A program made the position numbers and the translations under genes. Under the pieces are notes generated by a model. The model was given only the letters and a program-made list of their open reading frames with translations. It made no database searches and was not told the origin of the DNA. A DNA stretch of 63,789 bases from Thermomonas sp. (GTDB lineage Bacteria; Pseudomonadota; Gammaproteobacteria; Xanthomonadales; Xanthomonadaceae): positions 1-63,789 of the forward strand of contig NZ_JAHRWW010000020.1 in assembly GCF_019104945.1 (NCBI RefSeq), read 5' to 3'. This document shows, in pieces, positions 8,374 to 15,889 of the stretch; position 1 is the first letter of the stretch, and the number at the start of each line of letters is the position of its first letter.

Positions 8374-9216
8374 CTACTCTGCGCGAAATAGATCGCGATA
8401 GTCTGCCGCCACCAAGGGGCGCAGCAATTTAGCGGGGACGTCCACAGTTTGGGTGCCATCTGAATACGGCCCCACCTGATACGGTGGAAACACGAAGCGC
8501 AGCGCACGAATGCTGCCATCGGCGTTCATCACCGGCTCGAAGCGCGAGAAATTCCGTACTTCGGGCGTTGTCCCTTCGTCGATCATGTGGCTGCTATTGC
8601 GCAACTGTTGGGCGCGGTCGTCTGGGCTGAGTTCATCGTCGGCGTCAATGTCCTGAGACAGCCGCGTCATCAGTTGTTCGCGCACATAGGCCGTCACCGG
8701 TTTCCAGTTTTGCGAATCCGGAATGAGCTGTTCGGCAGCCAGCATTTGCTGCTGCTGCGGCAACCAAATAAAGCGCTCGACCAGTGGCATGCCGTGCGCA
8801 CCTCCGGTATAGCTGCTACCTTCTGCCGCAACAGCAACTACCCGCGGCGTTTCAACGAGGGTTGAAAACTGCAGGCTTAAGTCGTAGGGCATCGTAGGCT
8901 TTGCATTCTTAAGCCCTGCCACCGCCTGCATTAAATCTTTACGTGCGGCCTCTGCATAGGCGTGCAGTGCAAGTGCAAGTGCCGGGTATTGGGCTGCAGC
9001 TTTAGGGTAGCTAATGCCTACGATGTAGCTAGGCGTTGTTTCAATCACATCACGCAGATCGGGTGCAGTCTCTACTGGCGCTGCCTCTGGCTGCGCTACC
9101 GTGGGTGCAGCTGGGCCAATCGCTTCTGGCGGTTGCGGGCCTTGCTCGTGTTCACACCCAGCCAGCGCAAGCGCTGCAAGCATGATCAACGAGGGAAGGA
9201 CTGGTTGCCGAAACAT
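8374..9216 (-). CDS. Lipoprotein with DUF4163/DUF3298-type (RsiV-like) domain
   Basis: A 280-residue predicted lipoprotein. The signal ends in a clear lipobox LALAGC with C21. A Pro/Ala/Glu-rich linker (22-52) leads to a domain with SYIVGISYPKA, then GSSYTGGAHGMPLVERFIW and a C-terminal FPPYQVGPYSDG. These match the DUF4163 and DUF3298 modules seen in RsiV-like and other envelope proteins. RsiV itself binds lysozyme, but this protein has no N-terminal anti-sigma domain, so that role is not implied. Function unknown. Confidence 0.75.
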   Translation of the reverse strand: MFRQPVLPSLIMLAALALAGCEHEQGPQPPEAIGPAAPTVAQPEAAPVETAPDLRDVIETTPSYIVGISYPKAAAQYPALALALHAYAEAARKDLMQAVAGLKNAKPTMPYDLSLQFSTLVETPRVVAVAAEGSSYTGGAHGMPLVERFIWLPQQQQMLAAEQLIPDSQNWKPVTAYVREQLMTRLSQDIDADDELSPDDRAQQLRNSSHMIDEGTTPEVRNFSRFEPVMNADGSIRALRFVFPPYQVGPYSDGTQTVDVPAKLLRPLVAADYRDLFRAE

Positions 9217-9290
9217 GGAGAAGCACCGCTACGTGTAAGGTGTATGAGTGTCGCATTCACATTATAAGAATTGTATGAATGCCGCCCAAA

Positions 9291-9317
9291 ACAAAACCCG
9301 GCCGAAGCCGGGTTTTG
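9291..9317 (-). terminator. Intrinsic terminator of the cold-shock gene
   Basis: A perfect 10-base stem (AAAACCCGGC pairing with GCCGGGTTTT) around the loop CGAA (9303-9306). On the minus strand the stem ends in TTTT and continues TGTTTTG, as expected for termination 23 bases after the csp stop. Confidence 0.9.
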
Positions 9318-9339
9318 AAGTGCGCGATGCGCGGCCGAA

Positions 9340-9549
9340 TTACATCGGCTGCACTTCGTCGGCCTGCAGGCCCTTCTGGCCCTGCACAACCTTGAAGGAG
9401 ACCTTCTGGCCTTCCTGCAGCGACTTGAAGCCGTTGCCCATGATGGAACGGAAGTGGACGAAAACGTCCGGGCCGGATTCCGGGGTGATGAACCCGAAGC
9501 CCTTGGCATCATTGAACCACTTAACGGTACCGGTCTGACGATCCGACAT
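9340..9549 (-). CDS. CspA-family cold-shock protein
   Basis: A 69-residue single-stranded nucleic acid-binding OB-fold protein. RNP1 is KGFGFIT (about 16-22) and RNP2 is VFVHF (about 29-33). The start is supported by AGGAG seven bases upstream of the ATG. Such proteins act as RNA chaperones, either at low temperature or constitutively; which type this is cannot be told from the protein alone. It has its own terminator, and a leader of more than 200 bases separates it from rluF. Confidence 0.95.
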   Translation of the reverse strand: MSDRQTGTVKWFNDAKGFGFITPESGPDVFVHFRSIMGNGFKSLQEGQKVSFKVVQGQKGLQADEVQPM

Positions 9550-9772
9550 GTTTGTTACTCCTGAAGAACAGTTGAAAATGTAAACACGAACCGGGGAAAC
9601 CGGCCGCGACTGTCGAGCAAGTGGTAACGCACACGATGAGCGGATCCCTTAGATCTACCGCATCGGGTCACGATGTACCGTGATCCCGCTTGAAACAGTG
9701 GAGGCACATTAACCTGTTTTTGAGGATAAATGTGCATTCTTGCAAAGTTTTTTTTCAGACGGGCGTTTTTGC
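9550..9772 (-). promoter_or_regulatory. Leader and promoter region of the cold-shock gene
   Basis: A 223-base gap between the rluF stop and the csp start, with no gene of its own. It contains a hairpin at 9665-9687 (GGGTCACG against CGTGATCCC with one bulged base). The part nearest rluF is A/T-rich. Long structured leaders are typical of cold-induced csp mRNAs, so a similar role is inferred. The -35 and -10 boxes could not be fixed. Confidence 0.45.
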
Positions 9773-10489
9773 CTACCAATCGGCATGATCGGGCAGCAAG
9801 CCGCGTAACTCGGCATCGGTCAAATTCCGCCATTGGCCGGGCTTCAAATGGCCTAATTTAACGTTACCAATACGAGCGCGGTACAGCTGTTTAACGCGGT
9901 AGCCAAAATGCGCCGCCATCAGGCGGATCTGCCGGTTCAGACCCTGCGTCAATACGATGCGAAAGCCGAATTTACCTAGCTTTCCGGTCTTGCATGGCAA
10001 GGTGGCTTCGCCATGCACCGGCACGCCGCCACGCGCCATCGCGCGTAAAAACTCATCGGTAACGGCGTGATTGACCGCAACCAAATATTCTTTTTCCAGC
10101 TTATTTTCCGCACGCAAAATGCGGTTCACGATATCGCCATTGCTGGTAAGCAGAATGAGACCTTCAGAATCCTTATCCAGCCGCCCAATTGGGAAAATGC
10201 GCTGCTGGTGCCCCACGAAGTCCACGATATTGCCTTTCACTTCCGTGTCGGTGGTGCAGGTGATGCCCACCGGCTTGTGCAACACGATATAGGTATGCCG
10301 ACGCTTGCCCTTGGCGGCTAAGCGCGCCTCCAGCTTGTTTCCGTCGATACGGACGTCATCGCCCTCGCCCAGTTCTGCGCCCACGCGGGCGCGCAGGCCG
10401 TTGACGGTGACCCGTCCTTCAGCAATTAAACGATCTGCCTCACGGCGAGAGGTAAAGCCGGTATCGGCGATGTGTCGGTTTAGGCGCAT
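9773..10489 (-). CDS. rluF: 23S rRNA pseudouridine synthase RluF-like
   Basis: A 238-residue RsuA/RluB/RluE/RluF-family enzyme. An N-terminal S4 RNA-binding domain (RLNRHIADTGFTSRREADRLI) precedes the catalytic domain with GRLDKDSEGLILL, where D105 is the nucleophile. GLNRQIRLMAAHFGYRV is the C-terminal family motif, and the resemblance to E. coli RluF (U2604 of 23S rRNA) is best there. RluE is the main alternative, but RluE lacks an S4 domain. Confidence 0.85.
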   Translation of the reverse strand: MRLNRHIADTGFTSRREADRLIAEGRVTVNGLRARVGAELGEGDDVRIDGNKLEARLAAKGKRRHTYIVLHKPVGITCTTDTEVKGNIVDFVGHQQRIFPIGRLDKDSEGLILLTSNGDIVNRILRAENKLEKEYLVAVNHAVTDEFLRAMARGGVPVHGEATLPCKTGKLGKFGFRIVLTQGLNRQIRLMAAHFGYRVKQLYRARIGNVKLGHLKPGQWRNLTDAELRGLLPDHADW

Positions 10490-10520
10490 AGTTTTGCCAT
10501 TTTACCGAGGTTCAGCTGAA

Positions 10521-10790
10521 TCACGCCCGCAGCGCGTCAAATTCGGGGTGGCGCTTCATCCAGACATCGGCGTATTCGCATTCTGGTACCACCTTAAAGT
10601 TCTGCGTCTGCGCGTACTCCAGCGCAGCCTTCACCAGTGCACCGGCGATACCGCGCCCGCCAATCGCCTTGGGCACGATGGTATGGGTAATGGTGAAGCC
10701 GCCCGCAACCGGGACATATTCAACATAGGCCAGCACGCCGTCAACTTCGGTCTGAAAGCGGTGTTCGGCAAGATTGTGCGAAATATCCAT
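10521..10790 (-). CDS. Small GNAT-family N-acetyltransferase (YjdJ-like)
   Basis: An 89-residue short GCN5-related protein of the YjdJ type. The acetyl-CoA loop is seen in VPKAIGGRGIAGALVKAALEYA, and CEYADVWMKRHPEF is the usual C-terminal signature of this minimal subgroup. The ATG at 10790 is chosen because AAGGAG lies seven bases upstream; an in-frame start five codons earlier lacks this. Substrate unknown. It follows the rhomboid gene after 17 bases on the same strand. Confidence 0.85.
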   Translation of the reverse strand: MDISHNLAEHRFQTEVDGVLAYVEYVPVAGGFTITHTIVPKAIGGRGIAGALVKAALEYAQTQNFKVVPECEYADVWMKRHPEFDALRA

Positions 10791-10807
10791 CAAGGTCTCC
10801 TTCAAAA

Positions 10808-11416
10808 TTAACCGAATAGGTGCTGGGTGAAATGCCCCACGACCGCAGGCTCAAGCAACACGGTAAACAGCACGCCGTAGGCTGCGCCCCACAGGTGCGC
10901 GCTGTGGTTGACGTTGTCGTAGCCGCGCCGGTCCATCCAGATGCTATAGCCCACGTAGAGCACGGCAAATAGAAAGGCCGGAATAGGCACTGGGATGGGG
11001 AAAATAATCAGCTTGCTCCACGGGTCAAACAAGATGCTGGCAAACAGCACCGCCGAGACTCCGCCACTGGCGCCGAGGCTGCGGTAATTCGGATCGCGCT
11101 GGTGTTTCAGATAGGTCGGCAAGATCGAAACCACGATCGCGGACAGATAAAACAGTATGAAACCGAGCGGGCCGATCCAGCCCGCAAACACACGTTCTAC
11201 CACGCTGCCAAATGACCAGAATGTGATCATATTGAACAAGAGGTGCGTCCAGTCGGCGTGGACGAAGCCGTAGGTCAGCAGGCGCTCGTACTGACGGTTG
11301 CGCGCGATTGCGGGCGGCCAGAGGATCAAGCGGCTCAATAGGCGCTGATCGTTAAATGCGCGCCAGCTAATGAAGACCGTCAGCGCGGTAATGATGAGCG
11401 TCAAACTCAGGCCCAT
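10808..11416 (-). CDS. Rhomboid-family intramembrane serine protease
   Basis: A 202-residue six-helix membrane protein. The catalytic pair is S117 in GASGGVSAVLF and H174 in NHSAHLWGAAYG, with the loop-1 region HADWTHLLFNMITFWSFG containing the conserved HxxxN-like segment. Rhomboids cleave transmembrane segments of other proteins; the substrate is unknown. Its start overlaps the end of the GST gene by ten bases on the same strand. Confidence 0.9.
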   Translation of the reverse strand: MGLSLTLIITALTVFISWRAFNDQRLLSRLILWPPAIARNRQYERLLTYGFVHADWTHLLFNMITFWSFGSVVERVFAGWIGPLGFILFYLSAIVVSILPTYLKHQRDPNYRSLGASGGVSAVLFASILFDPWSKLIIFPIPVPIPAFLFAVLYVGYSIWMDRRGYDNVNHSAHLWGAAYGVLFTVLLEPAVVGHFTQHLFG

Positions 11417-12042
11417 TCGCTCAGCCCTTCTGCTGCATAGAGTTGTGAAAAGGAGGGGCGCGCCTTCATCTTCGTCGCCAGCGCAGCTAGATGCGGGAAG
11501 TGGGTGGCGGGGGTGGCCATCTTGCGGCCAATGCGCATCAGCAAGACAAGGAAGAAGTCCGGCACACTGGGCGCATCACCCAATAGATACGGGCCGTGTG
11601 CGGCCAAGTGCGCATCAATACGCTGCCAGTGCTGGGCGGCGCGTTTTTCACACTGTGCTTTCGCCGCTTCGCGCTGCGCCTCACCTGCCAATGCATCGGG
11701 GAACCACCAGCCACGCATCAGTGGCTGCACTTCGTTAGCCAGATCAAACATCCACTGCAAAAATGCCATCCGTCGTGGGTCATCCAGTGCAGGCGCAAGC
11801 CCTGCCTGCGGGTGACGCTCGGCCAGCCACAGCGCCAACGCCGGGGCCTCGTGGTAGGCCTTGCCATCCACCACCAGCGTGGGCACTACGCCATTGGGGT
11901 TGAGCGCCAAATACTCCGGGGACTTCTGCGCATTGCTATCGAAATCAACCAGCCGCAACTCATACGGCATCGCAAATTCAATCATCAACCAGTGCACTAA
12001 AAAACTGGCGGAACCGGGGGCGTAGTACAAAATCGTGGACAT
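11407..12042 (-). CDS. Glutathione S-transferase family protein
   Basis: A 211-residue cytosolic GST-fold protein. The thioredoxin-like domain has ILYYAPGSASFLVHWL, with Ser at the usual activating position, and the glutathione-binding NPNGVVPTLVVDG with the cis-Pro and EAPALALWLAERHP. The helical domain has APSVPDFFLVLLMRIGR. The ATG at 12042 follows GAGGTGAG, which favours it over a start 12 codons upstream. Substrate unknown. Confidence 0.9.
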   Translation of the reverse strand: MSTILYYAPGSASFLVHWLMIEFAMPYELRLVDFDSNAQKSPEYLALNPNGVVPTLVVDGKAYHEAPALALWLAERHPQAGLAPALDDPRRMAFLQWMFDLANEVQPLMRGWWFPDALAGEAQREAAKAQCEKRAAQHWQRIDAHLAAHGPYLLGDAPSVPDFFLVLLMRIGRKMATPATHFPHLAALATKMKARPSFSQLYAAEGLSEWA

Positions 12043-12156
12043 ACTCACCTCAATGAAACAAACGCGCCATGTTCGCATATTTCATTTCTGCCGCATGTGA
12101 CATAGGCCGCAGCGCGTCCCTGCGCTAACATCCGCCTATTCGTTTGGAGAGAATCG

Positions 12157-13926
12157 ATGCGCCGCTGCCTGCTTGCTCTTGCCCTGCTCACTGCCCTACC
12201 CGCTACAGTAAATGCCGCAAAACCCGACCTCAGCACCCAAGCTGAGCGCAGTGGTTACAAACAGACCGGGCGCTATGACGAAGTGATCGCGCTGTGCGAT
12301 GCGTATCAAAAGGCCTTCCCCAAGGCTGTGCGCTGTTTTGAGTTTGGCGTGAGCCCACAGGGGCGGCCGATGAAGGCGCTGGCGGTGTCCACCACGGGGG
12401 CACTTAGCGCAGAAGAGGCGCAAGCCAAGGGCATTCCGGTGGTGCTGGCACAGGGCGGCATCCACGCGGGCGAGATCGATGGCAAGGATGCTGGCTTTGG
12501 CTTAGTGCGCGACTTGCTGCAGGGCAAGTCGGGCAAGGGCGTGCTTGATAAGCAGGTACTGCTGTTTGTGCCGGTGTTCAATGTGGATGGGCATGAAAAC
12601 TTCAAAGCATGGAACCGCCCCAACCAGCGCGGCCCAGAGGAAATGGGCTTTCGCGTCACCGCGCAGCGCTACAACCTCAACCGTGATTATGTAAAAGCCG
12701 ACGCACCAGAAATGCAGGCCATGCTGGCATTGGTCAACCAGTGGGACCCGGTGGTCACGCTCGATCTACACGTTACTGATGGGGCCAAATTCCGTCACGA
12801 CATTTCCATTACCGGCGACCCAGTAAACGTAGGCGATGCCGAGCTGCGCACGGCGGGGCAAGCGCTCAAAACCGGCATCCTCGACAAACTCACCGCGCAA
12901 GGCTCGCTGCCGGTGGGCTTTTACCCCAGCTTTAACGAATACGACAACCCCGCCTCAGGCTTTACCGAAACTGCCTACCCGCCGCGTTTTTCCAGCGGCT
13001 ATTTTCCGCTGCGTAACCGGCTGGTGATGCTGATCGAAACCCATTCTTGGCGTACCTACCCCGAGCGTGTGCGCAGCACCTATAACGCGGTTTTAGATGT
13101 CTTGGAGCTGGTGGCCGAGCACGGCCCGCAATGGCGCAGCGCTGAGTTTGCCGCCGACGCCCGCGCCGCCCAGTTGGGTGGCCAGCCGGTGGCGCTGGAT
13201 TACACCACCACCGAAGAAAAACGCATCATCCCTTTCCAGGGTTATGCCTATACTCGCACGCCATCGACGGTGTCTGGTGGCACCATGACTGTGTACGACG
13301 AGCGCACCCCGCAGCTGTGGATGCTACCGCTGCGCGACACCATCGTGCCCGCACTTACCGTGACCGCGCCGCAAGGCGGCTACCTCGTACCTAGCGAATA
13401 CGCGGCATGGGTGGGCAGCAAACTGCGCGAACACGGCATTCAATTTCAAACGCTGGCACAGCCGCTTGCTCAGGCGACGGTTGAAAGCTTCAATGCCGAG
13501 ACAGTGAAATTTGCTTCAGCCCCCACAGAAGGCCACCAGCGCACCACCCTCACCGGCGCATGGAAAACAAACACCGCAACGCTGGGCGCAGGCGCGCTCT
13601 TCGTCCCCATTGCACAGGCCAAAGCGCGCCTAGTGATGGCGATTCTTGAACCGCAAGCCCCCGACTCACTGGCCGCATGGGGCGAGTTCAACAATAGTTT
13701 TGAACGCAAAGAATATATGGAAGGCTATGTCGCCGAAGAACAGGCGCGACTGATGCTGGCGAAAGACCCCGCGCTTAAAGCAGAGTTTGAAAAGAAGCTC
13801 AAAGACGACCCCGCCTTCGCCAAGAACCCGATGGCGCGACTCAATTTCTTCGAACGCCGCCACCCGGCTTGGGATACACGCTACAACCGCTATCCGGTGT
13901 TACGCACTGACCGCATTCCACAATGA
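12157..13926 (+). CDS. Exported M14-family zinc carboxypeptidase
   Basis: A 589-residue peptidase with a signal peptide (1-20, ending VNAA). The M14 zinc site is H103 and E106 in GGIHAGEIDGK, with H205 in TLDLHVTDG. NVDGHENFKAWNRPNQRGP carries substrate-binding Asn/Arg residues. The remaining 300 residues form a long C-terminal extension of unclear role. Likely periplasmic or secreted, acting in peptide scavenging or wall peptide trimming; the substrate is not known. It overlaps the following RNase gene by four bases. Confidence 0.9.
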   Translation: MRRCLLALALLTALPATVNAAKPDLSTQAERSGYKQTGRYDEVIALCDAYQKAFPKAVRCFEFGVSPQGRPMKALAVSTTGALSAEEAQAKGIPVVLAQGGIHAGEIDGKDAGFGLVRDLLQGKSGKGVLDKQVLLFVPVFNVDGHENFKAWNRPNQRGPEEMGFRVTAQRYNLNRDYVKADAPEMQAMLALVNQWDPVVTLDLHVTDGAKFRHDISITGDPVNVGDAELRTAGQALKTGILDKLTAQGSLPVGFYPSFNEYDNPASGFTETAYPPRFSSGYFPLRNRLVMLIETHSWRTYPERVRSTYNAVLDVLELVAEHGPQWRSAEFAADARAAQLGGQPVALDYTTTEEKRIIPFQGYAYTRTPSTVSGGTMTVYDERTPQLWMLPLRDTIVPALTVTAPQGGYLVPSEYAAWVGSKLREHGIQFQTLAQPLAQATVESFNAETVKFASAPTEGHQRTTLTGAWKTNTATLGAGALFVPIAQAKARLVMAILEPQAPDSLAAWGEFNNSFERKEYMEGYVAEEQARLMLAKDPALKAEFEKKLKDDPAFAKNPMARLNFFERRHPAWDTRYNRYPVLRTDRIPQ

Positions 13927-14363
13927 TCGGGCGCGCATTTCCTTGGCTTCGGGTACTCCTTGCCATTGCGCTGGTGGTGGGCTGGCAGCATTGGAAAGCC
14001 CCCACTCCCGCCAGCACAAACCCAGCAACATCCTCCGCGCCGGAGCGTACCGACAATGCCCCGGCAACGACGGGCGCACTCCCCAGCTTTCTTCCGCCCG
14101 AAGCGCATACCACGATCACACTGATCCAGCGCGGAGGCCCGTTTCCGCACCGGCAAGACGGCAGCACGTTTGGTAATTTTGAACGCCAGCTACCGCCGCA
14201 GCCGCGTGGATGGTATCGCGAATACACGGTGGATACGCCAGGGCTGAACCACCGTGGCGCGCGGCGGATTGTGACCGGCGGCAACCCACCGCGCGAATGG
14301 TTTTACACAGAAGACCACTACCGCAGCTTTCGTGCGTTTGACGTCAAAGGACCCGCGCCATGA
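13923..14363 (+). CDS. Secreted guanyl-specific ribonuclease (barnase / RNase Sa-like)
   Basis: A 146-residue protein with an uncleaved or cleaved N-terminal hydrophobic segment (about 8-21), a low-complexity linker (25-60) and a microbial RNase N1/T1 domain. The expected catalytic set is present: E100 in GWYREYTV, R114/R115 in GARRIV, and H132 in TEDHYRSF. GSTFGNFERQLP is the family substrate loop. It overlaps the M14 gene and the barstar-like gene by four bases each, so all three are coupled. It could serve in RNA scavenging or in attack on other cells. Confidence 0.92.
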   Translation: MIGRAFPWLRVLLAIALVVGWQHWKAPTPASTNPATSSAPERTDNAPATTGALPSFLPPEAHTTITLIQRGGPFPHRQDGSTFGNFERQLPPQPRGWYREYTVDTPGLNHRGARRIVTGGNPPREWFYTEDHYRSFRAFDVKGPAP

Positions 14364-14782
14364 GTAGCGATGACTTCAGCAACGCACTCACCGACCCACA
14401 ACAAGCGGGCGTCTTTTTTCTGGTCAATGACGACTTCGCCGGAATTGAACTCATTGCCTCGCAGTCGCCGCTGCGGACGCTGCATATTGCACTTGCGCAC
14501 TGCACAAACAAAACGACACTGTTACAACGCATCGCTGCGGCATTGGAAACACCGCAGCCGCAAGGCCACAATTGGGATGCACTGGCCGATCAACTACGTG
14601 ACCTGTCGTGGCTATCACCGCAAGCAGGCTATGTGTTGATCTTTTCGCAAGCGGCTGAGTTCAAAGAGGCCGATCCTGCCAGCTTTGAACTACTGCTTGA
14701 TATTTTGGATGAAGCAGCCATCTACTGGCAGCTGCAAAACACACCGTTTTGGGCTTTTTTGCTGCTTCCCGATGCTGCTTAG
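14360..14782 (+). CDS. Barstar-family ribonuclease inhibitor
   Basis: A 140-residue cytoplasmic inhibitor, longer than Bacillus barstar (about 90). The diagnostic HNWDALADQLRDLSWL segment, followed by a hydrophobic strand GYVLIFSQA and the terminal PFWAFLLL strand, supports the barstar fold. It would bind the cognate RNase active site and protect the producer. The ATGA overlap with the RNase gene ensures co-production. Confidence 0.88.
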   Translation: MSSDDFSNALTDPQQAGVFFLVNDDFAGIELIASQSPLRTLHIALAHCTNKTTLLQRIAAALETPQPQGHNWDALADQLRDLSWLSPQAGYVLIFSQAAEFKEADPASFELLLDILDEAAIYWQLQNTPFWAFLLLPDAA

Positions 14783-14829
14783 TGGTTTTGCATTCGATGC
14801 GTTCATGCATCTCGCGCTAGCATACCCGC

Positions 14830-15372
14830 ATGGCAGATCTCACCTTTCGTAATGCGGTTGCGGCCGATATTCCCGCCCTCGTGGCACTGGTCACTTCGGC
14901 CTATCGTGGTGACACCAGCCGCGCAGGCTGGACCACCGAAGCCGACATCTTGGACGGCAACCGCATCGACCCCGACGTACTCGCCACCGACCTTTCCCGC
15001 CCGCGCAGCCGCGTACTGTTGGCCGAACGCGCCGGTGCGCTGCTCGCCTGCGCGCATGTAGCCGAAGAAGACGGTGCAGGCTATTTCGGCATGTTTGCCG
15101 TACAACCGGGCCTGCAGGGTGGCGGTATTGGCAAACAGCTGCTCAGCGAATGCGAACGCATTGCCCGCACCGAATGGCAGCTTCCGTGCATGCGCATGCA
15201 GGTGATTGACCTGCGCGATACGCTGATCGCTTTTTACGAACGCCGGGGCTACCGCCGCACCGGCATTTACAAACCCTTCCCTTACGGTGATGAACGCTTT
15301 GGCCAGCCCAAGCGCGATGACCTGCGTTTTGAACTGCTCGAAAAACCCCTGCCTATGGAGACCGCCGCATGA
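14830..15372 (+). CDS. GNAT-family N-acetyltransferase
   Basis: A 180-residue acetyltransferase. The acetyl-CoA loop is FGMFAVQPGLQGGGIGKQLLSECE (residues about 90-112) and LIAFYERRGYRRTGIYKPFPYGDERFG is the terminal GNAT motif. Substrate unknown. It overlaps the Rieske gene by four bases. Confidence 0.9.
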   Translation: MADLTFRNAVAADIPALVALVTSAYRGDTSRAGWTTEADILDGNRIDPDVLATDLSRPRSRVLLAERAGALLACAHVAEEDGAGYFGMFAVQPGLQGGGIGKQLLSECERIARTEWQLPCMRMQVIDLRDTLIAFYERRGYRRTGIYKPFPYGDERFGQPKRDDLRFELLEKPLPMETAA

Positions 15373-15698
15373 GCGAGACATGGACTTTTGTCTGCACCAC
15401 GCTTGAACTATTGCCGGGCGAAATGAAAGTGGCGTTCGACGACACCACCGGCACACCGATTGCCGTATTCAATCTTGATGGCATGTTTTACGCGCTGGAA
15501 GACCAATGCACGCACGAAGACTTTGAACTCTCTGCCGGGCATTTTGATGCCGGTTCCGGGCAAGTTGAGTGCGTGCTGCATGGGGCGAAGTTTGACGTGC
15601 GCGAAGGTACCGCACTGTGCGCGCCCGCGTATGAGCCGGTGGCCAAGTTCCCCGTTAAAGTGGAAGACGGTAAGGTCTATACCCGCGACGATCGCTGA
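15369..15698 (+). CDS. Rieske [2Fe-2S] ferredoxin-like protein
   Basis: A 109-residue soluble Rieske protein. Cluster ligands are C47 and H49 (CTHED) and C68 and H71 (CVLHGAKFD). This resembles the ferredoxin components of ring-hydroxylating dioxygenases, yet no oxygenase gene is nearby, so its partner is unknown. It lacks any membrane segment. It is coupled to the acetyltransferase gene by an ATGA overlap. Confidence 0.9.
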   Translation: MSETWTFVCTTLELLPGEMKVAFDDTTGTPIAVFNLDGMFYALEDQCTHEDFELSAGHFDAGSGQVECVLHGAKFDVREGTALCAPAYEPVAKFPVKVEDGKVYTRDDR

Positions 15699-15754
15699 GG
15701 CCGAACCTTGACATCACGACATTAGCGCATTCATAGGTTTCATAAGAAAGTAAT

Positions 15755-15778
15755 TGCAAACAAGAATCAGTGCTATTA
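15755..15778. promoter_or_regulatory. Candidate Fur box before the Fiu-like receptor
   Basis: The sequence TGCA-N5-GAATCAGT-N3-ATTA recurs upstream of the second receptor gene at 19708, with 16 of 24 identical positions. The GAATCA core resembles half of a Fur site. It lies 112 bases before the receptor start, in a 190-base gap that is otherwise empty. Confidence 0.4.
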
Positions 15779-15889
15779 GTATTTTCAGCACCTAGCTAGT
15801 GTGGAACGCGTAGCAACGTCCGCCGCCCGGTTTCCATTCACTTCTTAAGCCCATCCCCTCCTAGCGGGTGGCCGATCTTGTGTGCCCCT

